DNA of 64,000 nucleotides from Oscillospiraceae bacterium (GCA_021771715.1 JAETOO010000005.1:1-64000); one strand, 5' to 3'. Shown: positions 37,156 through 45,779, counted from the stretch's first letter. The notes: generated by a model not told the origin, from the letters alone. A program made the numbers and translations.

Positions 37156-39486
37156 TTACTCTGTAAATGTTGCCTTTGCGATGCACTCTGCGGCTGCGCC
37201 CTTTACGGCGTCAGAGGTGATGGTCGCCCCGGAGATGCCGTCGATGTCGGCAGACTGTGCGGTCAGAAGCCGCGTCTGCATCTCGTCGCCGATGTCCGCG
37301 CCGATGCCCGGAGTCTCCCCGCTGACAATTACGCCGACAGAGGTGATGCCGTCCTCGCTGAAGCTCATGGTCACCCGGACGTCGCTGGAGATGCCCTTCA
37401 TCGAAGCGCTGTAGATCCCGGGAACGTAGCCGGAGCCTGCAGTGAGAGGAGCGGAAGCGCTCTTGGCAGCCGTTTCCGTCTCGGCCCCATCTTTGGACGC
37501 ATTCTCCGCAGCCGCTTCTGTCTCGGCCTCGTCTGCATCCTCGGCGGCCGTTTCTGCCTCAGTCTCGGCTGTATCCTCAGCGGCCATTTCTGTCTCAGCC
37601 TCGGAAGCGCCGGAAAGCAGAGCCTGCGCGATGCAGTCTGCGGCGGCAGCCTTGACCGCGTCGCTGGTGACGGTTGCGCCTGCTACGCCGTCGACCTCGG
37701 CGGACTGTGCAGCCATGAGCTGGTCGCTGATCTCCCCGCCGATCTTTGCGCCGATGGTCTCTGTCTCCTCAGCGACGTAGACGCCGATCGAGACGATGCC
37801 GTACTCGTCAAAAGTACAGGTCACGGATACGTCGCTCTCCATGCCCTTCACGGTGGCGGTGTAGGTGCCTGGTATGTAAAGGACCTCTCTGTCCTCCTCA
37901 CCGGTGGTCTCGCCGTCGGCATCCGCTGCCTCTGTCTGTGCTTCCGTCTCGGCCTCCTGCGCGGGAGCGGCTGCGACTGCACCTGCCTGTCCGAAGCAGT
38001 CTGCGACGGCGGATTTCAGGGCGTCAGAGGTAATCGTAGCGCCGGACACTGCGTCGACCTCGGACGACTGTGCATCGAGGAAGCGCTTGACCATCGTATC
38101 GCCGATGTCCGCGCCGATGCCCGCGGTCTCTCCGGAGACATCCACCTCGACAGCGGTGAGAGCGGAGCCGTCAAACGTACAGGTTGCCGTGACATCGCTG
38201 GAGATTCCCTTCGCGGAAGCCGTGTAGGTGCCCGGTGCAGCGACCGTAAGAGCACCGCCCGCAGCGCTAGCGGTCCCGGTTGCCAGTTCCGTCTCAGCCT
38301 CGGAAGCGCTCTCGGAACCCAGTTCCGTCTCAGCCTCAGAAGTGCTCTCGGAACTCAGTTCCGTCTCAGCCTCAGAGGCGCTCTCGGAACTCAGTTCCGT
38401 CTCAGCCTCGGAAGCGCTCTCGGAACCCAGTTCCGTCTCAGCCTCGGAAGCGCTCTCGGAACCCACTTCCGTCTCAGCCTCGGAAACGCCTTCCGTATCC
38501 GCATTTGCAGCCGGTTCAGCCGCGCCTCCAGCAGATGCCTGTGCGATACAGTCGGCAGCGGCCGTCTTGAGCGCGTCTGAGGTGATCGTAGCGCCTGCTA
38601 CGCCGTCCACCTCGGCGGACTGTGCCTCGAGGATCGCAGCGCTCAGATCGTCGCCGACCTCCGTGCCGATGCCCTGCGTCTCGCCGGAGACGTCGGCCTC
38701 GAGAGCAGTGATCGAAGTCTCATCAAACGTAACAGTGACAGTGATGTCACTGGAAATCCCTTTCGCGGAGGCTGTGTACGTGCCCGGTGTATAGCCCGCG
38801 CCAGAAGGAGCCGTGCTGTCCGTTCCTGCCGCCGCCTCAGTGGCATCCTGCGCCGCTTCTGTGCCGGCCTCGGTTGTCTTTTCTGCGGCCTCTGTATCGG
38901 CCTCGGTTGTCTTTTCTGCGGCCTCTGTACCGGCCTCAGCCGCCTCAGTGCTTCCTTCTGCCGCCGCGGGAGTTCCTGTCGAGAGGCCTGCCGCCTGCAT
39001 GAAGCAGTCAGCGACGGCTGCCTTGAGTGCATCAGAGGAGATCGTGGCGCCGGATATTCCGTCCACCTGCGGAGTCTGCGCGGAGAGGATGCTCTCGATC
39101 ATCGCGGTGCCGATTTCGGTACCGATGCCCTGTGTCTCGCCGGAGACGTCCGCCTCCATAGCAGTGATCGAGGTCTCGTCAAACGTACAGGTGACGGAAA
39201 TGTCACTGGAAATCCCCTTTGCGGAGGCCGTGTAGGTGCCCGGAGTGAACGAATACGGAGCCTCCGGGAGCGTGAGCTGTGTTCCGGACTGGCTGCCCTC
39301 CTGGGCCGCAGGGGTCGTGCCGGCTTCTGCGGTGCCTCCCTCAGGCGCGACATTCGCTTCCGTGTTGGTTTCCTCAGGCGGGATCTGATAATTCCCAGCC
39401 TGCAAAATCCCGAGCGAAGCGACCGCGACGATACCTGCCGTCACGCCCTTCGCGATAGTGTTGCGAGAAATTGTTGCCTTTCCCAT
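37156..39486 (-). CDS. Exported protein with five FMN-binding domains
   Basis: A 776-residue protein. An N-terminal membrane/signal segment (about 10-30) is followed by five homologous FMN_bind domains (about 80-163, 231-315, 415-500, 537-621 and 690-776). Each starts PGTYTAxxKG or close and ends with DGxxGATxxSDA, the site where ApbE attaches FMN to Thr (near residues 147, 299, 483, 605 and 754). The linkers are long and rich in Ala, Glu, Ser and Thr. The domains are RnfG-like but lack the RnfG membrane helix. It lies between tatC and rnfC, so it probably receives electrons from Rnf outside the membrane and relays them on. Confidence 0.92.
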   Translation of the reverse strand: MGKATISRNTIAKGVTAGIVAVASLGILQAGNYQIPPEETNTEANVAPEGGTAEAGTTPAAQEGSQSGTQLTLPEAPYSFTPGTYTASAKGISSDISVTCTFDETSITAMEADVSGETQGIGTEIGTAMIESILSAQTPQVDGISGATISSDALKAAVADCFMQAAGLSTGTPAAAEGSTEAAEAGTEAAEKTTEADTEAAEKTTEAGTEAAQDATEAAAGTDSTAPSGAGYTPGTYTASAKGISSDITVTVTFDETSITALEADVSGETQGIGTEVGDDLSAAILEAQSAEVDGVAGATITSDALKTAAADCIAQASAGGAAEPAANADTEGVSEAETEVGSESASEAETELGSESASEAETELSSESASEAETELSSESTSEAETELGSESASEAETELATGTASAAGGALTVAAPGTYTASAKGISSDVTATCTFDGSALTAVEVDVSGETAGIGADIGDTMVKRFLDAQSSEVDAVSGATITSDALKSAVADCFGQAGAVAAAPAQEAETEAQTEAADADGETTGEEDREVLYIPGTYTATVKGMESDVSVTCTFDEYGIVSIGVYVAEETETIGAKIGGEISDQLMAAQSAEVDGVAGATVTSDAVKAAAADCIAQALLSGASEAETEMAAEDTAETEAETAAEDADEAETEAAAENASKDGAETETAAKSASAPLTAGSGYVPGIYSASMKGISSDVRVTMSFSEDGITSVGVIVSGETPGIGADIGDEMQTRLLTAQSADIDGISGATITSDAVKGAAAECIAKATFTE
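38282..38480 (-). repeat. 33-bp tandem repeats in a linker of the penta-flavin gene
   Basis: About six 33-bp units encode SESASEAETEL-type 11-mers between FMN domains two and three. They are nearly identical, suggesting recent expansion. Confidence 0.9.
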
Positions 39487-39506
39487 TGTTTCATCCCTTT
39501 CCTTAT

Positions 39507-40298
39507 TTATAATGCATTGCTGTCGGAGGTTTCCTGCTCCGCGTTTCTTTTGCGCTTCAGTTTGAGAGAAATTGTGCAGAGAATAATGCTGAGCTCATAC
39601 AGACCGAGCATCGGCACAGCCACCATGACCTGTGAGACGATGTCCGGCGGTGTGATGAGCGCTGCAACGACAAAGATCGCCACAATGATCAGGCGGCGTC
39701 CCTTGCGCATCCACTCAGGCTGCAGCAGCCCCATCCGGGTCAATACCACAGAGACGACGGGGAGCTCAAAGACGATTCCGAACACCATGAAAATGGTGAG
39801 CAGAAAACTGATATAATTCTGTACGCTGACCGAGGCCGAGATGGAGGTATCCTTGCTCAGGTCGATCAGGAAATGCAGAGTAAACGGAAGCATGATCCTG
39901 TAGGCAAACAGGACTCCGACGGCAAAACAAATCAAACCGAAGAACATGGCCATCAGAAAAAGAGAGTTCTCATTCTTTTTCAGCCCCGGCTGGACAAAGG
40001 CCCAGATCTGATACAGGATCACCGGGAAGGAGAGACAGACGGCAAGCAGCAGGGCCACAGAAAAATACTGCAGCAGAAGCTCCTGCGGCGACAGATACAC
40101 GTAGGTATAGCCGTAGCGCTTCCCGATGTCCGTCAGCAGCTCCACGATCTGAGGTGCAAAATACAGCCCGGCCAGCATAAAGACAACCAGGCAGATCACG
40201 CAGACCAGAATCCGGTTGCGCAGCTCGCGCAGATGTCCGGCAAGGGTCATATTTTTTTCGGCATTCGATTTCGCATGCTTTGTTCCTTTTTTCATCAC
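39507..40298 (-). CDS. tatC: Sec-independent translocase TatC
   Basis: A 263-residue membrane protein with six helices. It recognises twin-arginine signal peptides. The family motif HLRELRNRILVC is near residue 22, and the loop FVQPGLKKNENS is typical. The start is GTG at 40298 or ATG at 40295, both overlapping the tatA stop. It sits between tatA and the penta-flavin gene, linking Tat export to the Rnf operon. Confidence 0.95.
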   Translation of the reverse strand: MMKKGTKHAKSNAEKNMTLAGHLRELRNRILVCVICLVVFMLAGLYFAPQIVELLTDIGKRYGYTYVYLSPQELLLQYFSVALLLAVCLSFPVILYQIWAFVQPGLKKNENSLFLMAMFFGLICFAVGVLFAYRIMLPFTLHFLIDLSKDTSISASVSVQNYISFLLTIFMVFGIVFELPVVSVVLTRMGLLQPEWMRKGRRLIIVAIFVVAALITPPDIVSQVMVAVPMLGLYELSIILCTISLKLKRKRNAEQETSDSNAL

Positions 40299-40474
40299 GG
40301 TTCCTTCTGCTCAGAGGAGGGGGTCTCTGCCGTTTCTTCTCCCTCATTCATGCCTGAGCGGAAATTTTTGATGCTCTTGCCGAACATTCTTGCGAGCTTC
40401 GGCAGCTGTGTCGGCCCAAAGAGGACGACGACAATCGCAAGTATTACGAGTAATTCCGTAGTTCCAAATTTCAT
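40295..40474 (-). CDS. tatA: Sec-independent translocase TatA
   Basis: A 59-residue protein: one membrane helix (ELLVILAIVVVLFGP), the conserved FGPTQLPKLARMFGKSIKNFRSG amphipathic part in two pieces, and a short acidic tail. TatA forms the pore for folded proteins. AGGAGG lies nine bases before the ATG. Its stop overlaps the tatC start. It is short enough to be missed by length cut-offs. Confidence 0.9.
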   Translation of the reverse strand: MKFGTTELLVILAIVVVLFGPTQLPKLARMFGKSIKNFRSGMNEGEETAETPSSEQKEP

Positions 40475-40626
40475 TCTGGTTTTCCTCCTGTTTTTTTGTG
40501 AATTTCTGCAGCCCGGTTGTGCAGCCTGATATGCGCTGCCATCCGATCAAAGAGCAGGTACGGCACGCAGCAGTTGTGAGACCCTTCTTTGGCTGTCTTA
40601 CATGGATTCGCCGCAGCATCCGTTCT

Positions 40627-41286
40627 CTATGCGACAACATCCGTGTCAGCCTGTGCGTCAGCACCAGCATCCGTCTGCACATGAGCGTCAGTGTCAGTAC
40701 CCGCCTGCACATGAGCGTCAGTGTCAGTACCCGCCTGCGCATCAGCGTCAGCGCTTGTCTGCGCAGGAGCGTCAGTGTTGTCAGCATTCGTCTGCGCATG
40801 CACATCAGTGTCAGCGCTTGTCTGCGCAGGAACATCAGCGTCAGTATCCGTCTGCGCATGCACATCAGCATCAGCGCCCGCCTGCGCATGCACGTCATCC
40901 TCCGCCTCTGCGCCTGTCTTTACATCAGCGCTTTCACCGGTCTGTGCCGCAGCTTCCTGGACATCACTTTTAGCACCGGAAGTTTTTTTGCCGCACGTCG
41001 ACGGCTTTCCGATGCTGTTCAGGGATTGCTTGATTTCATTGACATTCTCGCGGACGTCCTTCTCGAGCTCGGTGACAGGCTCCATTGCCTCACGCAGCGG
41101 GCGCTGTGCCTCCTCGAGCGGCTCCACGATGCTCTCACGGATGTCCTTAGTCGCGTCCTCAGAAAATTTGCGGAACTGAGCAAGCGCGCTTCCGAGCTTT
41201 TTCGCATACACGGGCAATTTGTCCGGTCCCAGAACCACCAGGGCCACGATAAAGACCAGCAGCAGTTCCTGTATGCCCATTTTCAT
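40627..41286 (-). CDS. TatA/TatB-family protein with a long repeat tail
   Basis: A 219-residue protein. Residues 1-40 give the Tat helix and hinge (ELLLVFIVALVVLGPDKLP), then a helical region to about 115. The rest is a low-complexity Ala/Asp/Thr tail with 10-residue repeats such as TDTDAHVQAG and DADVHAQTDT. The longer helical part is TatB-like. The acidic tail is unusual and would face the cytoplasm. It is the first gene of the run and is divergent from the twin-arginine flavoprotein gene. The DNA of the tail (about 40630-40920) is itself a tandem array. Confidence 0.86.
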   Translation of the reverse strand: MKMGIQELLLVFIVALVVLGPDKLPVYAKKLGSALAQFRKFSEDATKDIRESIVEPLEEAQRPLREAMEPVTELEKDVRENVNEIKQSLNSIGKPSTCGKKTSGAKSDVQEAAAQTGESADVKTGAEAEDDVHAQAGADADVHAQTDTDADVPAQTSADTDVHAQTNADNTDAPAQTSADADAQAGTDTDAHVQAGTDTDAHVQTDAGADAQADTDVVA

Positions 41287-41611
41287 AAATCGGCTCCCTC
41301 CCTTCAGATTTTGGACTATAAAGATAATAACAGCTTTTTCGAAATAACACCAGCTTTTTTCACATGAATTTGCAATAAAAATTTGGATTCATGCGCAAAA
41401 TTATGCAGAGAAGGGAGAAAGCGGAGGCTTTGGGAAAGAAATGTACCAGCCCGGTACGATAAAACGAGTGGAAAGTGACGGAAAAGTGCAGAATGGTGGT
41501 GTTCACCATATGGACGGCTGAAAAAATATATGGTATACTTTCGATGAAAACGGAGGGCAGAATTCTGCAGATCCGAGCACTAAGAGAAACCGGGAAGGAG
41601 ACGTATACGCA
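41287..41611. promoter_or_regulatory. Divergent control region of the Tat-Rnf operon and the flavoprotein gene
   Basis: No gene. The plus-strand promoter is TGGACG (41511-41516), 17 bases, TATACT (41534-41539) with an extended TGG. Just before the -35 lies an inverted repeat, ATGGTG/CACCAT (41493-41509), a candidate operator. Another palindrome, CATGAAT/ATTCATG, spans 41363-41393. A promoter for the minus operon was not identified with confidence. Confidence 0.6.
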
Positions 41612-43276
41612 ATGGGAAAAGAAATTTCCAGAAGAGATTTTATGAAAGGAACGGCGGCCGGTGCGCTGGGACTGGCGGCGGCAGGCATGTTCGGCGGAAT
41701 GGTTGCGGCGGCGGAGGAAGTGGTCGCTGAGCCGACGACGGAGAAGGAGGTCATTGAGCCGGGCATCAAGGGCGGATATGAGATCTCCCAGAAGATCGAG
41801 GCAGACGCGGTCGTAGTCGGCTGCGGAGCGGCAGGCTTGCAGGCGGCTCTTACCTTGCAGGCGGCGGGAGTCAACACCTACCTGCTCGAGAAGGGCATGA
41901 GCTGCGGCGTGTCAAACGGCTGCATGGCAGGCGGACCGGCGCTGGCGAATACGCGCGTGCAGGAGGCGGAGGACGCCACGGTGACGGTGGAGACGCTGTA
42001 CGAGTGCCAGTACGGCTTCAGCCGTGGCACGGTAAATGGAGCCCTTTTGAAGAAGTGTATCGGTCAGGGTGAGCGTGTGGTCTCGAACTTCATGGACAAC
42101 GGTGTCAATATGGGACTTCGCCGCGACGCGTATGGCATGGGCTTCCGCGCCCGCCACAATTTTGCGGACAAGGACGGCAATCAGGTCAAGGGGCCGGACC
42201 GCTTCCAGCCGCTGATCGACAAATTTACGGCGGACGGCGGCGTGTTCGAGACGTCCCGTGAGGCCGTGGTACTCGTGAAGACCGGCGATGCGGTGACCGG
42301 TGTGATCGTGCGGAACATGGAGGACGACTCCTACATTCAGTACAACGCGAAGGCAATCCTGATCGCGACCGGCGGCTATGCGGGCAACGATAAGCGGCTG
42401 CGCGAGCATTTCGGAGATCTCCTGATCTATCCGCTGTGCAATACGCTCTCCGACGGCAAGGGCTACGACATGGTGATCGGGGCCGGCGGAATCGCGGACC
42501 GCAACTGGGCGCTCTGCTGCAATGAGTTCGGCGGCGCAAACGACAAGATAAAGGATGCGCAGGGCTCTGCGATGTCGCGCGCGAACAAGGCGCAGGTGTT
42601 TGCGATCTACGGCGGACTGCTGGTCAATGCGTACGGCGACCGGTTTATGAACGAGCAGTATATGGCGGACCGCCCGCTGGCGCTCGGCGGCGAGATGACG
42701 CTGCGCGAGGGCAAATTCTATGCGGTGATTGACCAGGCGATGTATGAGGGCTGCCGCGACAAGGGCATTCTGGAGTACCTCGGGAATCCGAAGGACTGGT
42801 ACGTGGGCCAGACCGGCTTCAAGGATGTCGTGCTGGAGGAGCTGGACGCGGACACCGAGAAGGGAATTGCGGAGGGCTGGATCGCGAAGGGAACGCTCGC
42901 AGAGTGCGCGGAGGCGTTTGGACTGGCGCACCTGGAGGACACCGTCGCAGAGTACAACAAGATGTGCAAGGCAGGCAGCGACGAGCTGTTTTACAAGAAC
43001 AGCTATCTGATGAAGGAGATGACCGGGGAGACGTACTACGTGATAGAGTATATTCCGTCGATCTGGTGCACCTTCGGCGGCGTAAAGACAGACGCGTACT
43101 GCCGTGCTCTGACGGCGCAGCAGCAGCCGATCCCGGGCCTCTACGTGGCGGGCGTCGACAACGGCAGCCTGTACGCGAGCCCCTACTACGAGAACGAGGG
43201 CGCTGCGCTCGGCACCGCGTACACGAGCGGCATCGTGGCAGGCGACTGCATGGCGGAGTACATCAAGAGCCTTTAA
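41612..43276 (+). CDS. Tat-exported FAD-dependent reductase (FAD_binding_2 family)
   Basis: A 554-residue flavoprotein. The twin-arginine signal (SRRDFMKG then a hydrophobic stretch ending VAAAEE) is at residues 1-32. The FAD motif VVGCGAAGLQAA follows near residue 70, then LVNAYGDRFMNEQY and the C-terminal GGVKTD, PIPGLYVAG and YYENEGAALGTAYTSG. The family includes fumarate, urocanate and other enoate reductases and ketosteroid dehydrogenases. The usual fumarate-binding RxGG segment is replaced here, so the substrate is probably not fumarate. It has no FMN or haem domain of its own, so it needs an external electron donor; the penta-flavin protein is the obvious candidate. Confidence 0.88.
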   Translation: MGKEISRRDFMKGTAAGALGLAAAGMFGGMVAAAEEVVAEPTTEKEVIEPGIKGGYEISQKIEADAVVVGCGAAGLQAALTLQAAGVNTYLLEKGMSCGVSNGCMAGGPALANTRVQEAEDATVTVETLYECQYGFSRGTVNGALLKKCIGQGERVVSNFMDNGVNMGLRRDAYGMGFRARHNFADKDGNQVKGPDRFQPLIDKFTADGGVFETSREAVVLVKTGDAVTGVIVRNMEDDSYIQYNAKAILIATGGYAGNDKRLREHFGDLLIYPLCNTLSDGKGYDMVIGAGGIADRNWALCCNEFGGANDKIKDAQGSAMSRANKAQVFAIYGGLLVNAYGDRFMNEQYMADRPLALGGEMTLREGKFYAVIDQAMYEGCRDKGILEYLGNPKDWYVGQTGFKDVVLEELDADTEKGIAEGWIAKGTLAECAEAFGLAHLEDTVAEYNKMCKAGSDELFYKNSYLMKEMTGETYYVIEYIPSIWCTFGGVKTDAYCRALTAQQQPIPGLYVAGVDNGSLYASPYYENEGAALGTAYTSGIVAGDCMAEYIKSL

Positions 43277-43293
43277 TTGAATGATAAAAATTT

Positions 43294-43340
43294 GCAGCCC
43301 CGATCCGGCACAGACACAGGTGCCGGGTCGGGGCTGTTTT
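43294..43340 (+). terminator. Terminator after the flavoprotein gene
   Basis: A 17-bp GC-rich stem, CAGCCCCGATCCGGCAC with GTGCCGGGTCGGGGCTG, then TTTT. Confidence 0.92.
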
Positions 43341-43361
43341 CGTTAGAAGAGAGCAGCCGTC

Positions 43362-43506
43362 CGCCTTTGAGCAGGAAGCCATTTCAATATAGTAGCTCTA
43401 CGCCTTTGAGCAGAAAGTCATTTCAATATAGTAGCTCTACGCCTTTGAGCTGGAAGTCATTTCAATATAGTAGCTCTACGCCTTTGAACAGGAAAGCATT
43501 TCAATA
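43362..43506. repeat. 39-bp tandem repeat array at a convergent gene junction
   Basis: Units at 43362-43400, 43401-43439 and 43440-43478, and a 28-base partial unit at 43479-43506. They begin CGCCTTTGAGCAG and end ATTTCAATATAGTAGCTCTA. The last unit contains the stop codon of the nuclease gene, so the array may have grown from that gene's 3' end. There are no variable spacers. Confidence 0.92.
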
Positions 43507-44802
43507 GGAACGTTGCAGGATCTTCCGCGCCGCTTTTTCGAGCACCGGGAGATCTGCCCGGAGAGCGGCCGACAGGAGAGGCTGCAGCTTTGACGGCGTC
43601 TGGCAGAGCGCGTCCGTGTATTCAAAATACAGCGCCGGGTCGCACAGCTCCTTGCGGAAGACCGGGGAAAAGACGGCGTCCGGCTGCCTGCAGAAGCGGC
43701 CTTCCCTGCGGGTATAGCAGGTATCGGGCTGTGCCGGGATCCGGTAGGAAGGATCCAGGTAGGCGCCGACGCGTCTGTGGATCGCCTGATCCTCGAGCGG
43801 CAGGTAGAAATAGTTCTTCCAGTCCGGGAAAAAATACTTCAGCTCACCCTGATAGCAGGGCAGATGCAGTGTGCCGCGGTCGCCCCGGATCTGCAGGGGA
43901 AAAGGAACGTCCGCAGAAAGCGGGGCAGGCAGAGGCGCGCCGAGCCGGAAGCCGAGCTGCAAAAACGGCTGGCCGTCCTCCTCCCACGCGGGCGTCTGCT
44001 CGACAGACGGCAGGCCATTCTCCTCCCACGCGGGCGTCTGCTCCACAGATGGCAGGCCATTCTCCTTCCACGCGGGCGTCTGCTCCACAGACGACAGGCC
44101 ATCCTCCTTCCACGCGGGCGTCTGTTCTACAGACAATCCGGCCGCATCCGGAGAGAACAGCAGGGCGTAGGCGGCGAGCTGCAGCAGCTTCGTCATGCCG
44201 ACGAGGTCGTCGTGATTGTGCAGCAGCAGCTTTGTCCGCAGGGTCGGATCCTTTGTCTTGCAAAATGCCTGGTAGAGCGCGATCATGTGTTTCCCGGTCA
44301 GATCATCCTCGCGCTGCCAGCCGACGAATGCTTCGAGCGCCGTCTGGTTCATGCCGGAGAGTCCGAGCGGAGCGCGCAGCGCGCGGAACCGCTGGTAGAG
44401 ATCGAGCGAGGCCCGGCCGGATGGCTCGGAAGACGGGAGATCCGCTTGCTTGGTCTGACCGGGGGCAGGCAGGGGTGACTCCAGCCCCAGCGCGGCCGCC
44501 CTTGCCCGGAGAAAGGGCAGATCAAATGTGTTTCCGTTGAAATGAATGAGCGTGGAGCAGGGACGCGCGTCCTCGAAAAACCGGCGGAGAATGGCTTCCT
44601 CCTCCCCTTCCTCCTCGGCGAGGTACTGCGTCAGCTGCCAGCCTTCGTCCTGCAGGCGCAGCGCGCCGATCAGAAAGAGCGCGGAGGAGGCGGGGGAGAG
44701 CCCCGTCGTCTCAATGTCAAAGAAAAGAGAGTCCTCCGGGACGTAGCCGAGGGTCTCGTGAAAATCACAAAAGTCAGTGATGTGTTCCGTGGCGATGTAC
44801 AT
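43501..44802 (-). CDS. RNase H-like exonuclease (YprB family)
   Basis: A 433-residue protein. The N-terminal DEDD nuclease fold has FFDIETTGLSP, LIHFNGNTFDLPFL and the later HNHDDLVGM; the Asp and Glu residues bind metal. This matches YprB of Bacillus. Residues about 223-278 carry four 14-residue repeats, SVEQTPAWxExGLP, which separate the nuclease from a C-terminal region of unknown role. The start at 44802 has GGAGG upstream. Its precise role in RNA or DNA metabolism is not established. Confidence 0.82.
   Translation of the reverse strand: MYIATEHITDFCDFHETLGYVPEDSLFFDIETTGLSPASSALFLIGALRLQDEGWQLTQYLAEEEGEEEAILRRFFEDARPCSTLIHFNGNTFDLPFLRARAAALGLESPLPAPGQTKQADLPSSEPSGRASLDLYQRFRALRAPLGLSGMNQTALEAFVGWQREDDLTGKHMIALYQAFCKTKDPTLRTKLLLHNHDDLVGMTKLLQLAAYALLFSPDAAGLSVEQTPAWKEDGLSSVEQTPAWKENGLPSVEQTPAWEENGLPSVEQTPAWEEDGQPFLQLGFRLGAPLPAPLSADVPFPLQIRGDRGTLHLPCYQGELKYFFPDWKNYFYLPLEDQAIHRRVGAYLDPSYRIPAQPDTCYTRREGRFCRQPDAVFSPVFRKELCDPALYFEYTDALCQTPSKLQPLLSAALRADLPVLEKAARKILQRSY
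43967..44134 (-). repeat. 42-bp tandem repeat in the YprB-like gene
   Basis: Four near-identical units (43967-44008, 44009-44050, 44051-44092, 44093-44134), in frame, each encoding 14 residues. Confidence 0.92.
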
Positions 44803-44952
44803 AGGATTGCCTCCGTTTTTTCGTTCGACAAATAACTGCACCCGACACGCAGCCAAGGGCAGTTCAGAGAATAGTATACAGGAAAGCGCGGCGTTGCGCC
44901 AGCAAAACCTTAAGGGATTCTTTCGTTGTGTAAAGCGGCGGGAGGGTGTACT

Positions 44953-45054
44953 ATGATCTGGAACCGGACGGCGAAAACTGCGGCCAGGTGGTATGCCCGG
45001 AGAGCTGGCCGGGGATTTGGCGTGCGGATACGGGATCTGCCAGCCGGAAAATGA
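44953..45054 (+). CDS. Possible small basic peptide upstream of the ABC exporter
   Basis: A 33-residue frame starting at ATG behind GGGAGGG, rich in Arg and Ala (MIWNRTAKTAARWYARRAG at the start). It ends 35 bases before the ABC ATPase gene. It could be a leader or chance. No family is recognised. Confidence 0.25.
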   Translation: MIWNRTAKTAARWYARRAGRGFGVRIRDLPAGK

Positions 45055-45089
45055 GCAGACAAAAATGAGCAGATGGAGGGAAGCAGGAG

Positions 45090-45779
45090 ATGTTGCTGGA
45101 GTGTAAGGATCTGAAAAAGAGCTACAGGCGGAAGCTTGCGGTGCGCGATATCACGGTGAATCTGGAGCAGGGCCGGATGTACGGGCTGCTGGGGCCAAAC
45201 GGCGCCGGAAAGTCGACCTGGATGAAAATGGTCGCCGGGCTTGTGAAGGGCTGGCAGGGCACGCTGCTGTACGAGGGGCATCCCCTGACGTACCGCGACA
45301 AGGCCGGGATCGCCTACATGTCGACGGAGCCGTTTTTTTATTCCTATATGAAAATCAAGGATGTCGCAAACTATTATGAGGACTTTTTTGACGATTTCAG
45401 CCGGGAACGGTTCTATGAGCTGCTGGGGCGAATGGAGCTGGACGCGGAGGACAGGACGCGGACGCTCTCGTCCGGTATGGCCGCGAAGCTGAAGCTGGCG
45501 GCGACGCTCGCGCGGGATGCGAAGCTGTATCTGCTCGATGAGCCCTTAAACGGGATCGATCTGGTCGCGCGCGACCGTGTCATGCAGACGATTCTCGAGG
45601 TGCACAGCCCGAAGAACACGATCGTGATGTCGACGCACCTGGTCGATGAGATCGAGGATGTGATCGACGAGGCGATCTTTGTCCGGGAGGGGGAGATCGC
45701 GCTCGCAGGCAGCAAAGAAAAGCTGCATCAGGACTGGGATGCGTCGATTGTGGATCTCTATCGGAAAATTTACGGATAA
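45090..45779 (+). CDS. ABC transporter ATP-binding protein
   Basis: A 229-residue ATPase with Walker A GPNGAGKST, signature LSSGMAAKLKLA and Walker B LYLLDEPLNGID, then MSTHLVDEIED (H-loop). The form matches the YtrB/BcrA/Nod type of exporter ATPases. The partner permease follows 28 bases later. The substrate is unknown; such pairs export peptides, antibiotics or lipids. Confidence 0.93.
   Translation: MLLECKDLKKSYRRKLAVRDITVNLEQGRMYGLLGPNGAGKSTWMKMVAGLVKGWQGTLLYEGHPLTYRDKAGIAYMSTEPFFYSYMKIKDVANYYEDFFDDFSRERFYELLGRMELDAEDRTRTLSSGMAAKLKLAATLARDAKLYLLDEPLNGIDLVARDRVMQTILEVHSPKNTIVMSTHLVDEIEDVIDEAIFVREGEIALAGSKEKLHQDWDASIVDLYRKIYG

Noticed and set aside
33533-38580. Several long plus-strand frames across the rnf genes
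   Set aside because: They lie opposite well-supported Rnf and FMN-binding genes and have no recognisable domains.
41612-43276. Plain fumarate reductase or flavocytochrome c
   Set aside because: No haem sites, no FMN domain, and the fumarate-binding arginine segment is replaced.
43362-43506. CRISPR array, because units end in ATTTCAAT
   Set aside because: The 39-bp units are directly adjacent with no variable spacers, and no cas genes lie nearby.
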